Source: Prevotella sp.
GTDB taxonomy: Bacteria > Bacteroidota > Bacteroidia > Bacteroidales > Bacteroidaceae
Assembly (NCBI GenBank): GCA_017619275.1
Contig: JAFZSR010000066.1
Coordinates: forward strand, 1 to 55,151
Direction of reading: 5' to 3'
Length of the DNA stretch: 55,151 nucleotides
The number at the start of each line of letters is the position of its first letter. Position 1 is the first letter of the stretch. Made by a program: the position numbers and the translations under genes. The notes beneath the pieces are model-generated. The model was not told the DNA's origin. It ran no database searches and saw only the letters and a list, made by a program, of their open reading frames with translations. Shown piece after piece: positions 8,054 through 15,684 of the stretch.

Positions 8054-9046
8054 TTAGAGGTTCGGGTTGATCTTGCTCCACTCGCTGATGGGCGGCACAA
8101 TGTTGAGCGTCACCAGCTCGTCGCGCATCTTGCACAGGTGCTCATAGCTGGCATCCAGCTTGGCGTTCTCCTCGGGCGTGCCCTGAGGAACCTCGTACTT
8201 GGCGCCCTCGGCAGTCATGGTGGTCTTCATGGCCATCATGATGTGGTCGTACTTGTCGGTCTTCACATACGTGCCAACGGGGAAGCGGAAAGGCTCACCA
8301 CCCATGGCGGCGCGAATCATCTCTACGCTGAGGTACGAGGGGCTCTGGAACGAGCTGCGGCCACGCAGTTTGATGATGGCGGCACCGCCCTTGGTGACGT
8401 CGGTCTTCATCTGCTCCCACTCCTCGGCGGGGAACTCCTTGGTGCCGATGATGTCGGTCAGCTTCCTACCGGCAATCTCCACATGGCTGCCGAAGACGGC
8501 CATCTGCTCGCCGTGTCCACCATAGGTGGCGCAACCCTTAATCTCGCTCTGCAGCACGCCAAACTTCTTGGCCAGTGCGCTCTGCAAGCGGGTGGTGTCG
8601 AGTCCGGCCAGCGTGGTCACCTGTCCGGGCTTCAGTCCGCTATAGAGCAGGGTGACGAGACCAGTGAGGTCGGCGGGGTTGAAGATGATGACGACGTGCT
8701 TCACGTCGGGGCAGAACTTCTTGATGTTCTGGCCAAGTTCCTCGGCAATCTTGCAGTTGCCGGCCAGCAGATCCTCGCGGGTCATACCCTCCTTACGGGG
8801 AGCGCCGCCCGACGAGATGATGTACTTAGCACCGGTGAAAGCCTCCTCGGCGTCGGTGGTGGCGGTGATGGTGGCCTCGTCGAAGCCGCTCTGGCGCATC
8901 TCTTCGGCCACGCCTTCGGGCGAGAACACATCGTAGAGACACAGGTTGCTGGTCAGGCCCATCATCAGTGCGCTCTGGGCCATGTTGCTGCCAATCATGC
9001 CGGCTGCGCCGACGATGACCAGTTTGTCATTTGTCAAAAATGCCAT
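8054..9046 (-). CDS. mdh: Malate dehydrogenase
   Basis: This 330-residue protein belongs to the lactate/malate dehydrogenase family and interconverts malate and oxaloacetate with NAD in the cytosol. The N-terminal Rossmann loop is VIVGAAGMIGSNM. The substrate-loop arginine is in GGAPRKEGMTRED, the NAD-contacting Asn in FNPADLTG, the catalytic Asp-Arg pair in LDTTRLQ and the catalytic His in YGGHGEQM. The length fits the Bacteroidota form. In these anaerobes it serves the reductive branch leading to succinate and propionate. It has its own promoter about 50 nt upstream and diverges from the lipoprotein gene at 9242. Confidence 0.95.
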   Translation of the reverse strand: MAFLTNDKLVIVGAAGMIGSNMAQSALMMGLTSNLCLYDVFSPEGVAEEMRQSGFDEATITATTDAEEAFTGAKYIISSGGAPRKEGMTREDLLAGNCKIAEELGQNIKKFCPDVKHVVIIFNPADLTGLVTLLYSGLKPGQVTTLAGLDTTRLQSALAKKFGVLQSEIKGCATYGGHGEQMAVFGSHVEIAGRKLTDIIGTKEFPAEEWEQMKTDVTKGGAAIIKLRGRSSFQSPSYLSVEMIRAAMGGEPFRFPVGTYVKTDKYDHIMMAMKTTMTAEGAKYEVPQGTPEENAKLDASYEHLCKMRDELVTLNIVPPISEWSKINPNL

Positions 9047-9098
9047 AGTAGTTGATGTTTTTTAGATTTAAAAATGAGTGTTTTTTTCTTTTCACGGG

Positions 9099-9106
9099 CA
9101 AAGTTA
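9099..9106 (-). promoter_or_regulatory. mdh promoter (-7 TAACTTTG)
   Basis: A consensus TAnnTTTG element on the minus strand predicts a start near 9094 and a leader of about 48 nt before mdh. Confidence 0.6.
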
Positions 9107-9202
9107 CGAAAAAAAACGACAACCCCACCCTTTCTGACGAACAATTTTCAGTGCAGCATGCAAAAAAATTAAAAGGATGGTGGTTGTTTGCGTTTTTTTC
9201 GC

Positions 9203-9210
9203 TATCTTTG
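9203..9210 (+). promoter_or_regulatory. Promoter of the lipoprotein-rayT-pepP unit (-7 TATCTTTG)
   Basis: TATCTTTG has a TTTG at 9187-9190 upstream. The predicted leader before the ATG at 9242 is about 27 nt. Confidence 0.6.
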
Positions 9211-9241
9211 TCACCTCGAAATGACAAAAACCTGAAACATC

Positions 9242-10093
9242 ATGAAGAAAACCATCCTTTCAGCTTTTGCTTGTGCCTTGATGGCCCTCGCAGCATGCCA
9301 AGGCGGGAACACTCCCACTGCCAGCAACGAAGAAACCGAAGTGCTGAACATTCCCGAGTGTGTGGTCACCACGCCGCCCGACTCGCTCCACCTCGATCCT
9401 TTCTACACCAAGTATGTCGATGTGAACGGCCTGCCGCTCATCTCCAGTTGGCGCGTGCCCGATTCGGCCTTCACCGCCGCCCATGCCACCCTCTACGCCA
9501 TGACCAGCATGCTGCCCAAGGCTGTGCTCGACTCGATGGTGAGCTATGGCACGCGTGTGGCCATCATGGGGCGCTACGAGGGCACTACCGACATCCCCGA
9601 GCACCGTTATTTGGTGAACGACACCTCGCTCAACTGGGACCTGCGTGCCCGTGGCTTGGGCGGCGACCTGGAGCTGCCCCTCACCTCGTGTGCCGAGGAG
9701 AACGTGCTGGCCTATCAGATTGACAAGTACCACGCCGAGGACATCCTCGTCCACGAGTTCGCCCATAGCATCCACCTCATCGGCTTGGCGCTGGCCGTGC
9801 CCGATTTCGACAAGCGCCTCGACGCTTGCTATGCAAATGCCATGGCCAGCGGTATCCTGAAGAACACCTACCGTGAGACCGACCGCATGGAATACTATGC
9901 CGAGGCCGTCCAGGACTGGTTCAACGTGAACGCCGAGATGCCCCACACCGACGGCAAGCACAACTGGTGCAACACCCGCGAGGAGCTGAAGGACTTCGAC
10001 CCCGACCTCTATAATCTGCTGGCCGAATTCTTCCCCGCCACCAAGCTGCAAATCAGCAAGCATCAGAAGGTGGACATTTGCCACAAGCCATAA
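9242..10093 (+). CDS. HExxH zinc-peptidase-like lipoprotein
   Basis: This 283-residue protein has a lipoprotein signal (MKKTILSAFACALMALAAC). It carries a zincin motif ILVHEFAHSIH at about residue 170, and a later EYYAEAVQDWFN could supply the third zinc ligand, the arrangement of gluzincins such as the lethal-factor (ATLF) group. It is therefore probably a membrane-anchored zinc metallopeptidase. I cannot assign a precise family. The rayT gene starts 1 nt after its stop and pepP follows, so the unit contains two likely peptidases. Confidence 0.7.
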   Translation: MKKTILSAFACALMALAACQGGNTPTASNEETEVLNIPECVVTTPPDSLHLDPFYTKYVDVNGLPLISSWRVPDSAFTAAHATLYAMTSMLPKAVLDSMVSYGTRVAIMGRYEGTTDIPEHRYLVNDTSLNWDLRARGLGGDLELPLTSCAEENVLAYQIDKYHAEDILVHEFAHSIHLIGLALAVPDFDKRLDACYANAMASGILKNTYRETDRMEYYAEAVQDWFNVNAEMPHTDGKHNWCNTREELKDFDPDLYNLLAEFFPATKLQISKHQKVDICHKP

Positions 10094-10094
10094 G

Positions 10095-11225
10095 ATGCCC
10101 AGCACCCTTTCTTCCCGCGACAGCCGCTCCGTGCCAGAGATGCACCAGCGCAGCCTTCGCCACGACTATCATGGTCGAGGCATCTATCTCGTCACCCTCT
10201 GTACCGAGGGACGGAGGCCGCTGTTAGGGAGCCTGGTGGGCAGCAGCCTTGCCGATGCAGCCATAGAGCCGACTGCCTTGGGGCGCGAGGTGCTGCACTG
10301 CTGGGAGCAGATACCCGCCATCCAGCGGGAGCTGGCGGCGAAGAAATCTTCACAGACAGGGCAGCCTTGTGTGCGCGACATTTCATTATTAGAAAGACAG
10401 CTGATGCCCGATCATTTTCATGGCATCCTCTTTGTGCGGAAAGAGATGGATATTGCACTGGGCGATGTCATCCGTGGGTTTATGGTTGGCTGCACCAAAG
10501 CTTTCAATGGCCTTTCGCCGCAGGTTCCGCAGCTGGCGTCCCCGCAAATATGCGGGGCACCCAACCAAGGGATAGCTGGATGCAGCAAAGCCCCCGGCGA
10601 GGGGACGGTTGGGTGTGGCGCGTATTCGCGCCGTGAAGGCAGCCCCCTCCTCCCCCTCTGGGAAAAAGGCTACCACGACCGCTTGCTCACGCACGAGGGC
10701 CAGCTCCAGAATATGATTGACTATGTGCGCGACAATCCGCGCCGCCTCATGCTCCGCCGCCAGCACCGTGATCTTTTTATCGTGCAGCGCAATGTTTGCT
10801 ATCTGCAGTGGCGCTTCTCGGCCATTGGGCGGGTGCAGCTGTTGGATGCTCCCCTCGTGGCCGTCCATGTGCGCCGTTATTTCAATGAGGAACAGCGGCG
10901 CAATTATATGAACAGCTGCATCCTCGCCGCCCGACGCGGGGCCGTCCTCGTGAGTCCTTTTATCAGTGAGCATGAGAAACGGGTGCGCGACGAGGCCTTC
11001 CGCGAAGGACTGTTCTGCATCCAGCTCTGCGCCGAACCCTTCTCTGATTATCACAAGCCTCCCGGCGAATTGATAGAGCCCTGCTCCAATGGCCATTTGT
11101 TGTTGCTTACCTTGGCAACAGGCACCCCACAGGAGCGCCGCATTACCCGCGACGAATGCTCCTCCCTCAATGCCGTGGCGGAGAGCATGGCCCGCCAAAG
11201 CCTTGACAATAACATTACATCCTAA
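10095..11225 (+). CDS. REP-associated tyrosine transposase (RayT, Y1_Tnp family) with C-terminal extra domain
   Basis: This 376-residue protein has the HUH core of IS200/IS605-like transposases. The His-hydrophobic-His motif is in MPDHFHGILF (~residue 107), and the catalytic Tyr (~210) is in MIDYVRDNPRRL. RayT proteins process single-stranded DNA at REP palindromes and are normally domesticated, with no IS ends; I see no terminal repeats or target duplication here. Two features are unusual. Residues ~149-179 are encoded by a cluster of palindromes inside the gene. After residue ~260 there is a second domain (GAVLVSPFISEHEKRVRDEA..., SNGHLLLLTL) that resembles a Rossmann-like fold, perhaps DprA-like (low confidence). 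The gene starts 1 nt after the lipoprotein gene and ends 12 nt before pepP. Confidence 0.88.
   Translation: MPSTLSSRDSRSVPEMHQRSLRHDYHGRGIYLVTLCTEGRRPLLGSLVGSSLADAAIEPTALGREVLHCWEQIPAIQRELAAKKSSQTGQPCVRDISLLERQLMPDHFHGILFVRKEMDIALGDVIRGFMVGCTKAFNGLSPQVPQLASPQICGAPNQGIAGCSKAPGEGTVGCGAYSRREGSPLLPLWEKGYHDRLLTHEGQLQNMIDYVRDNPRRLMLRRQHRDLFIVQRNVCYLQWRFSAIGRVQLLDAPLVAVHVRRYFNEEQRRNYMNSCILAARRGAVLVSPFISEHEKRVRDEAFREGLFCIQLCAEPFSDYHKPPGELIEPCSNGHLLLLTLATGTPQERRITRDECSSLNAVAESMARQSLDNNITS
10540..10632 (+). repeat. REP-like multi-hairpin cluster inside rayT
   Basis: Hairpin 1 is CCCCGCA-AATA-TGCGGGG (10540-10557). A perfect 9-bp long-range pair follows: CACCCAACC (10558-10566) with GGTTGGGTG (10607-10615). 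It encloses a small stem CCCC/GGGG (10592-10604). Hairpin 2 is GGCGCG-TATT-CGCGCC (10617-10632). The whole could fold as a cloverleaf. It is read through in frame and lies in the linker before LWEKGYHDR. Confidence 0.8.
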
Positions 11226-11237
11226 ATCTATAACATT

Positions 11238-12617
11238 ATGCACATCCAGAAAGAAACCTACCTCCGCCGTCGCGCCCGCCTCAAGAAGGATATGGGCAGT
11301 GGCGTGCTCCTCTTCCTCGGCAATGCCGAAGTGGGCATGAACTATGCCGACAACACCTATCCCTTCCGCCAGGATTCCACGATGCTCTATTTCTTCGGGC
11401 TAGATTTCCCGGGCATCGCCGCCGTCATCGACGTTGACGAGGACCGCGAGATTGTCTTCGGCAACGACCTCACCATCGACGATATCGTGTGGACGGGCAT
11501 GATGCCCTCGCTTAGCGAGCGTTGTCTGCCCGTGGGCGTCACCGACACGCGCCCCATGAGCGAGCTGGCCGGCTATCTGCGTGGCAAGAAAGTCCACTTT
11601 CTGCCGCCCTATCGAGGCGACCACCGCGTGTGGCTGTGGGAGCTGCTCGGCGTGGAGCCTGCCGCCCAGCCGTCGTTGGCCAGCGTGCCTTTCATCAAGG
11701 CCATCGTCAGCCAGCGTAATTATAAAGATGAGGAGGAAATCCGCCTCATCGAGGAGAGCGTAGATTTGAGCACCGAGATGCACCTCGCCGCCTATCGCAC
11801 CGTGCGCCCCGGCATCCACGAGAGTCAGGTGGCCGCCGCCGTGGAGGAGGTGGCCTGCCGCCACGGCAATGCGCTGGCCTTCCCCACCATCGCCACCGTG
11901 CAGGGGCAAGTGCTGCATAACCACGGTTTCATCCATGACTTGAAAGAGGGCGACATCTTCCTGCTCGATGCCGGCGCCGAGACGAAGAGCCACTATGCCG
12001 GCGACCTCTCGTCGTCGATGCCCGTTGGCGAGCGTTTCACCGACCGTCAGGCCGAGGTCTATAACATCCATCTGCGCAGCTTCTGGGCCGCTGTCGACAA
12101 GTTGCATTTGGGCACACCCTTCCGCGAGGCCCACATCGCCGCCGCCACCGAGATTGCGCGCGGCATGAAAGAGCTGGGACTGATGAAGGGTGACCCCGCC
12201 GAAGCTGCCGAGACCGGCGCCTACGCTCTGTTCTTCCCCTGCGGCTTGGGCCACATGGTGGGCCTCGACGTGCACAACATGGAGAACCTGGGCGAGCAGT
12301 ACGTGGGCTATGCCGACGGCCAGCAGAAGTCGACCCAGTTCGGTTTCAAGTCGCTGCGCTTGGCTCGCCCGCTGGAACCAGGCTTCGTGTTCACCGTGGA
12401 GCCGGGCATCTATTTCATCCCTGAGCTGATGGACAAGTGGGAGGCCGAAGGCCAGTTCCGCGACTTCATCTGCTACGACAAGCTTGGTCCCTGGCGCAAT
12501 TTCACCGGCTTGCGCAACGAGCTGAACTACGTGATGACGCCCACGGGCGCCCGCCTCTTGGGAACCATCAAGAAGCCCATGACCATCGAGGAGGTCTACG
12601 CCGCCAAGTCGTCGTGA
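11238..12617 (+). CDS. pepP: Xaa-Pro aminopeptidase (M24B)
   Basis: This 459-residue protein has an N-terminal aminopeptidase-P domain (DSTMLYFFGLDFPGIAAV...) and a C-terminal pita-bread metallopeptidase domain from about residue 170. Metal ligands are visible as Asp in FLLDAGAE, Asp in YAGDLSSS, His in GLGHMVGLDVH, Glu in FTVEPGIYF and Glu in GLRNELNYV. It removes N-terminal residues preceding proline. There is no signal peptide, so it is cytosolic. The gene is 12 nt downstream of rayT and is followed by a strong hairpin terminator, so it is probably the last gene of the unit beginning at 9242. Confidence 0.93.
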   Translation: MHIQKETYLRRRARLKKDMGSGVLLFLGNAEVGMNYADNTYPFRQDSTMLYFFGLDFPGIAAVIDVDEDREIVFGNDLTIDDIVWTGMMPSLSERCLPVGVTDTRPMSELAGYLRGKKVHFLPPYRGDHRVWLWELLGVEPAAQPSLASVPFIKAIVSQRNYKDEEEIRLIEESVDLSTEMHLAAYRTVRPGIHESQVAAAVEEVACRHGNALAFPTIATVQGQVLHNHGFIHDLKEGDIFLLDAGAETKSHYAGDLSSSMPVGERFTDRQAEVYNIHLRSFWAAVDKLHLGTPFREAHIAAATEIARGMKELGLMKGDPAEAAETGAYALFFPCGLGHMVGLDVHNMENLGEQYVGYADGQQKSTQFGFKSLRLARPLEPGFVFTVEPGIYFIPELMDKWEAEGQFRDFICYDKLGPWRNFTGLRNELNYVMTPTGARLLGTIKKPMTIEEVYAAKSS

Positions 12618-12633
12618 ACGGCGCTTCTCGCAG

Positions 12634-12678
12634 AGCACAGGAATCACAGAAACAAGGCAATTCTGTGATTTCTGTGCT
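12634..12678 (+). terminator. Hairpin terminator after pepP
   Basis: An 18-bp stem with one mismatch (12634-12651 with 12661-12678) encloses a 9-nt loop and is followed by a short T-containing run. It lies 17 nt after the pepP stop. Confidence 0.7.
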
Positions 12679-12738
12679 TTCTTGATGGAAAAAAGTTTTT
12701 TTTTGCCTCGCCAAGCCTTTTAAATGGAAAAAAAGGCT

Positions 12739-12746
12739 TACCTTTG
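12739..12746 (+). promoter_or_regulatory. Promoter of the pgpA operon (-7 TACCTTTG)
   Basis: TACCTTTG ends 9 nt before the ATG at 12756, predicting a very short leader. It overlaps the in-frame TTG at 12744 and so argues against that codon as start. Confidence 0.6.
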
Positions 12747-12755
12747 CACATTGAA

Positions 12756-13232
12756 ATGAGACGCATGCCTATTCTACCAGTCGTCATCGGCACTGGATTC
12801 GGTGCTGGTTTCTGGCCTTGGGGACCGGGAACGGCGGGCGCTGTGCTGGCCACGGCCATTTGGCTGTTGCTGCATCAGTGGCTCAGCGTTGGGGTGCTGG
12901 TGGCTGTCACCATCGGCCTCATCGTGGTGTTCACAGCCTTGGGCACATGGGCCACGGCTCGACTGGCGCCTTATTGGGGCGACGATCCCAGCCGTGTGGT
13001 GGTCGACGAGATGGTGGGCGTGTGGACGCCCTTGCTGGTGGCCAACGGATGGCAGACCGCCCTGGCCGCGCTGGTGCTGTTTCGCTTCTTCGACATTGTG
13101 AAACCCTTGGGCATCCGCGCCCTCGACCGACGGCGGGGCGCCTTTTGGGTGATGGCCGACGACCTGCTGGCTGGTGTCTACAGTGCCGTTGTGCTCTTTA
13201 TCATCATCGTTTTGACGGGATGGGAAAGGTAA
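12756..13232 (+). CDS. pgpA: Phosphatidylglycerophosphatase A family membrane phosphatase
   Basis: This 158-residue membrane protein has four hydrophobic segments and the PgpA signatures GTGFGAGFWPWGPGTAG, DDPSRVVVDEMVG and FWVMADDLLAG, whose acidic residues form the active site. The family dephosphorylates phosphatidylglycerophosphate. Its neighbours (GtrA, CDP-alcohol phosphatidyltransferase, AUR1-like PAP2) match the Bacteroides inositol-lipid cluster, where a PgpA-like protein is thought to dephosphorylate phosphatidylinositol phosphate. That role is a good alternative here (inference). The start was chosen by the promoter position; the ATG at 12765 is also possible. The gene overlaps gtrA by 13 nt. 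Confidence 0.88.
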   Translation: MRRMPILPVVIGTGFGAGFWPWGPGTAGAVLATAIWLLLHQWLSVGVLVAVTIGLIVVFTALGTWATARLAPYWGDDPSRVVVDEMVGVWTPLLVANGWQTALAALVLFRFFDIVKPLGIRALDRRRGAFWVMADDLLAGVYSAVVLFIIIVLTGWER

Positions 13233-13684
13233 AGAACGAGATATGGACTTTCTGCAAGGCGCAGCTATCGGCACAGATGGCCACGCTGGTCGACTTTGTG
13301 GTGTCGTTCCTGCTGGCCGCCGTTTGTGGGCTGTGGTATGTCTATGCCTCGTTTCTCGGCGCATTGAGTGGTGGTGTCGTGAACTGTGTCGCCAACTACC
13401 GTTGGGTGTTTAGCGATGCCCACGACTTGAAGAAGCGTTGGGTGGCCCTGAAATACCTGCTGGTGTGGACGGGCAGCATCGGGCTCAACACCGGTGGAAC
13501 CTATCTGCTCACCGAGCTGTCGGGCAGCTACTTCATCTTCCCCAAGACGGTGGTGGCCGTGGCGATAGCCCTGCTGTGGAACTATCCTTTGCAGCGCATG
13601 TTCGTCTATCGCGACAATAGCCTACGCCGACGTATAGGCAAACTGAAAGGCAAACAATCAAAAACAGATACTATCGAAGAATGA
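13220..13684 (+). CDS. GtrA family membrane protein
   Basis: This 154-residue protein begins MGKVKNEIWTFCKAQLSAQ and has four predicted transmembrane helices. The spacing and charge pattern (ATLVDFVVSFLL, VVNCVANYRWVF, ALLWNYPLQRMFVYRD) are those of the GtrA/DPMS family. Family members help move or present polyprenyl- or lipid-linked sugars at the inner membrane. The gene overlaps pgpA by 13 nt, and its TGA stop overlaps the next ATG (ATGA), so translation is coupled through the lipid operon. The start ATG at 13220 gives a complete first helix. Confidence 0.85.
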   Translation: MGKVKNEIWTFCKAQLSAQMATLVDFVVSFLLAAVCGLWYVYASFLGALSGGVVNCVANYRWVFSDAHDLKKRWVALKYLLVWTGSIGLNTGGTYLLTELSGSYFIFPKTVVAVAIALLWNYPLQRMFVYRDNSLRRRIGKLKGKQSKTDTIEE

Positions 13685-14343
13685 ACTATCGTGACTTCTT
13701 GCAAAAGGTAATCTATCGCATCATCAACCCCCTCATCCGGCTGATGATTCGTCTGCACATCACTCCCAATATCGTTACCCTGCTGGGCTTCGTGGGCAAT
13801 CTGGTGGCTATGTGGCTCTTCCTGAAGGCCGCCCAGCTGGGCGGTCAGACAAGCGATGCTTACTGCCTGATAGGGTGGGGCGGAGCCATCATCCTCTTTG
13901 CCGGCCTCTTCGACATGATGGATGGCCGACTGGCGCGCATGGGCGGCATGTCGTCGACCTTTGGCGCCCTGTGGGACAGCACCCTCGACCGCTACAGCGA
14001 GCTGGTGACGCTCTTTGGCATCTGCCTCGTCTTCCTGCTGGCTGGTGCTGAGTGGTTCTGGATGGGTGTGGTCACCTTTGCCGCCATGGTGGGTAGCATC
14101 ATGGTGAGCTACGTGAGGGCCCGTGCCGAAGGTCTCGACATCGAGTGCAAGGTGGGACTGATGCAGCGCCCTGAGCGCGTGGTGGTGACGGCTGTGGTGG
14201 CCATCGTCAGCGGATTTGCCCAAAACCTTTGGCCACTGGCCGTGGGAATGATGCTCATTGCCTTGCTGGCCAATATCACCGCTTTCTGGCGAGTGGCCCA
14301 TTGCTATAAAGTGTTGAAGGAGCGCGATGGCAAGCAGAAATAA
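13681..14343 (+). CDS. CDP-alcohol phosphatidyltransferase
   Basis: This 220-residue integral membrane enzyme carries the complete family signature DG-x2-AR-x8-G-x3-D-x3-D, seen as DGRLAR, eight residues, then GALWDSTLD at about residues 80-103. The acidic residues bind the CDP-diacylglycerol and metal. The enzyme joins a polyol or polyol phosphate to CDP-diacylglycerol. The operon context (PgpA-like phosphatase, AUR1-like PAP2) suggests the acceptor is inositol phosphate, as in the Bacteroides inositol-lipid cluster, rather than glycerol phosphate (inference). It overlaps the next gene by 17 nt. Confidence 0.9.
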   Translation: MNYRDFLQKVIYRIINPLIRLMIRLHITPNIVTLLGFVGNLVAMWLFLKAAQLGGQTSDAYCLIGWGGAIILFAGLFDMMDGRLARMGGMSSTFGALWDSTLDRYSELVTLFGICLVFLLAGAEWFWMGVVTFAAMVGSIMVSYVRARAEGLDIECKVGLMQRPERVVVTAVVAIVSGFAQNLWPLAVGMMLIALLANITAFWRVAHCYKVLKERDGKQK

Positions 14344-15286
14344 ACTGTTCGACCTGTCGGCGTTGTCGCGACGCGAGATATGGGTGGTGCTGCTGGCATG
14401 CGGGCTGTTTCTTGCATTCCAGATGACGGTGGTGGGCATCATGCCTGCCCATTTCGTCATGGTGGGGCTGTTCATCCTGTTTTATTTCGCCCACCCCCTG
14501 ACGCGCCGCCTGGCCTTGGCGCTGCTGCCCTTCATTGCTTTCGAGATTTGCTACGACTGGATGCGGCTGCTGCCCAACTATCGGGTGAACCCCGTCGACA
14601 CCGAAGACCTTTTCCTTGCCGAGCAGCGCCTCTTCGGCATCACCACTGCCGAGGGCACCACCCTCATCCCCGGCGAATACTTTAACACGCATCATAACGC
14701 CGTGGCCGATTTCCTGGCGGGCTTGTGTTATTTGTGCTGGGTGCCCCTGCCCATGGCCTTCGGCATCTATCTACTGTTCAAGGGCGAGGACCGCCACTAC
14801 TTGCACTTCGCCCTCTGCTTCCTTTTTGTCAACCTCATTGGCTTCGTTTGCTACTACATCCACCCCGCCGCCCCGCCTTGGTATGTGCTGGAGCATGGCT
14901 TCGAGGTGGACTACAGTACGCCGGGCAATGTGGCGGGTCTCATCCGCTTCGACAACATGGTGGGCATCCCCGTATTCCAGAGCATCTATGTGGGCAACTC
15001 CAACATCTTTGCCGCCGTGCCTTCGTTGCATGCGGCCTATATGCTCATTGCCACCGTCTATGCCGTCATGCGGCGGCGCAACTGGCCGATGGTGGCCGTC
15101 TTCGCCGTCGTCACGGTGGGCATCTGGTGGACGGCCGTCTATAGCTGCCACCATTATATCATTGATGTGGTGTTGGGTATCCTCACGGCCATCGTGGGCA
15201 TCCTGCTCTTCGAGTGTTTGCTGATGCGCTGGCGGCCTTTTGCCCGCTTTATGGAAGGCTATAAACGACTGATTTCGGCAGCCTGA
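14327..15286 (+). CDS. PAP2-superfamily membrane protein, AUR1/IPC-synthase-like
   Basis: This 319-residue protein has about six to seven hydrophobic segments. The catalytic region reads AAVPSLHAAYM and, about 50 residues later, HHYIIDVVLG. These are the paired His motifs of the PAP2_3 branch that includes yeast inositol-phosphorylceramide synthase (AUR1). A conserved YYIHPAAPPWY precedes them, also typical of that branch. The predicted reaction is transfer of phosphoinositol from phosphatidylinositol to a ceramide or similar acceptor, or simple lipid-phosphate hydrolysis. It is the last gene of the pgpA operon and is followed by a palindromic terminator. Confidence 0.85.
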   Translation: MASRNKLFDLSALSRREIWVVLLACGLFLAFQMTVVGIMPAHFVMVGLFILFYFAHPLTRRLALALLPFIAFEICYDWMRLLPNYRVNPVDTEDLFLAEQRLFGITTAEGTTLIPGEYFNTHHNAVADFLAGLCYLCWVPLPMAFGIYLLFKGEDRHYLHFALCFLFVNLIGFVCYYIHPAAPPWYVLEHGFEVDYSTPGNVAGLIRFDNMVGIPVFQSIYVGNSNIFAAVPSLHAAYMLIATVYAVMRRRNWPMVAVFAVVTVGIWWTAVYSCHHYIIDVVLGILTAIVGILLFECLLMRWRPFARFMEGYKRLISAA

Positions 15287-15297
15287 TATGGGACCGA

Positions 15298-15321
15298 AAA
15301 AAATCTCGTACGAGATTTTTT
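15298..15321. terminator. Bidirectional terminator palindrome
   Basis: A perfect 24-bp palindrome (A6 TCTCG / CGAGA T6) sits between the convergent PAP2 and DUF721 genes. It can terminate in both directions. The flanking bases to about 15366 carry two GTCGTTACC / ATCGTTACC modules of the convergent-junction repeat family. Confidence 0.8.
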
Positions 15322-15382
15322 AAAAAGTCGTTACCGTTTTTCAAAAAATCGTTACCAAAATTTCGCAGGTCGCCATCGCGTT

Positions 15383-15673
15383 TCAACAGAAGCGTATGTC
15401 GGCTATGATTTGTGCGCCTACATAGTTGTTCAAGCGCTGCACCAGTTCTTGTCGTCGCATGCTGAGGTCGGCCCTCAACGCCGGCAGACTCAGGTGTACG
15501 AAGAGCGTCTGGTTGGCGATGTTCACACCTGTGGTATAGCGGTTGATGGCCTCGCCCGCCACCACAGGCCAAGCCTCCACCAATCGCTTTTGCAGCAATG
15601 GCGTCTCCAGTCCCATCACGCGCAGGTTGCGCATCACCAGACTGCTGATGAGTTGTTCGCGACGTTTGAACAT
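15383..15673 (-). CDS. DUF721 (DciA-like) protein
   Basis: This 96-residue protein begins MFKRREQLISSLVMRNLR. The segment LVEAWPVVAGEAINRYTTGVNI, followed by TLFVHLSLPALRADLSMRRQELVQRLN, is the core of the DUF721 family. The family includes DciA, a loader of the replicative helicase DnaB in many bacteria. The assignment to DciA function is inference from family membership. It lies 11 nt downstream of the GH43 stop, which is an unusual context; family members often sit near recF. The start at 15673 gives the usual length. Confidence 0.85.
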   Translation of the reverse strand: MFKRREQLISSLVMRNLRVMGLETPLLQKRLVEAWPVVAGEAINRYTTGVNIANQTLFVHLSLPALRADLSMRRQELVQRLNNYVGAQIIADIRFC

Positions 15674-15684
15674 ACTTCGGTTTT

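Noticed and set aside
10095-11225. Active IS200/IS605 insertion sequence
   Set aside because: The transposase is a RayT type, starts 1 nt after the previous gene, and has no subterminal IS ends or TnpB. It looks domesticated.
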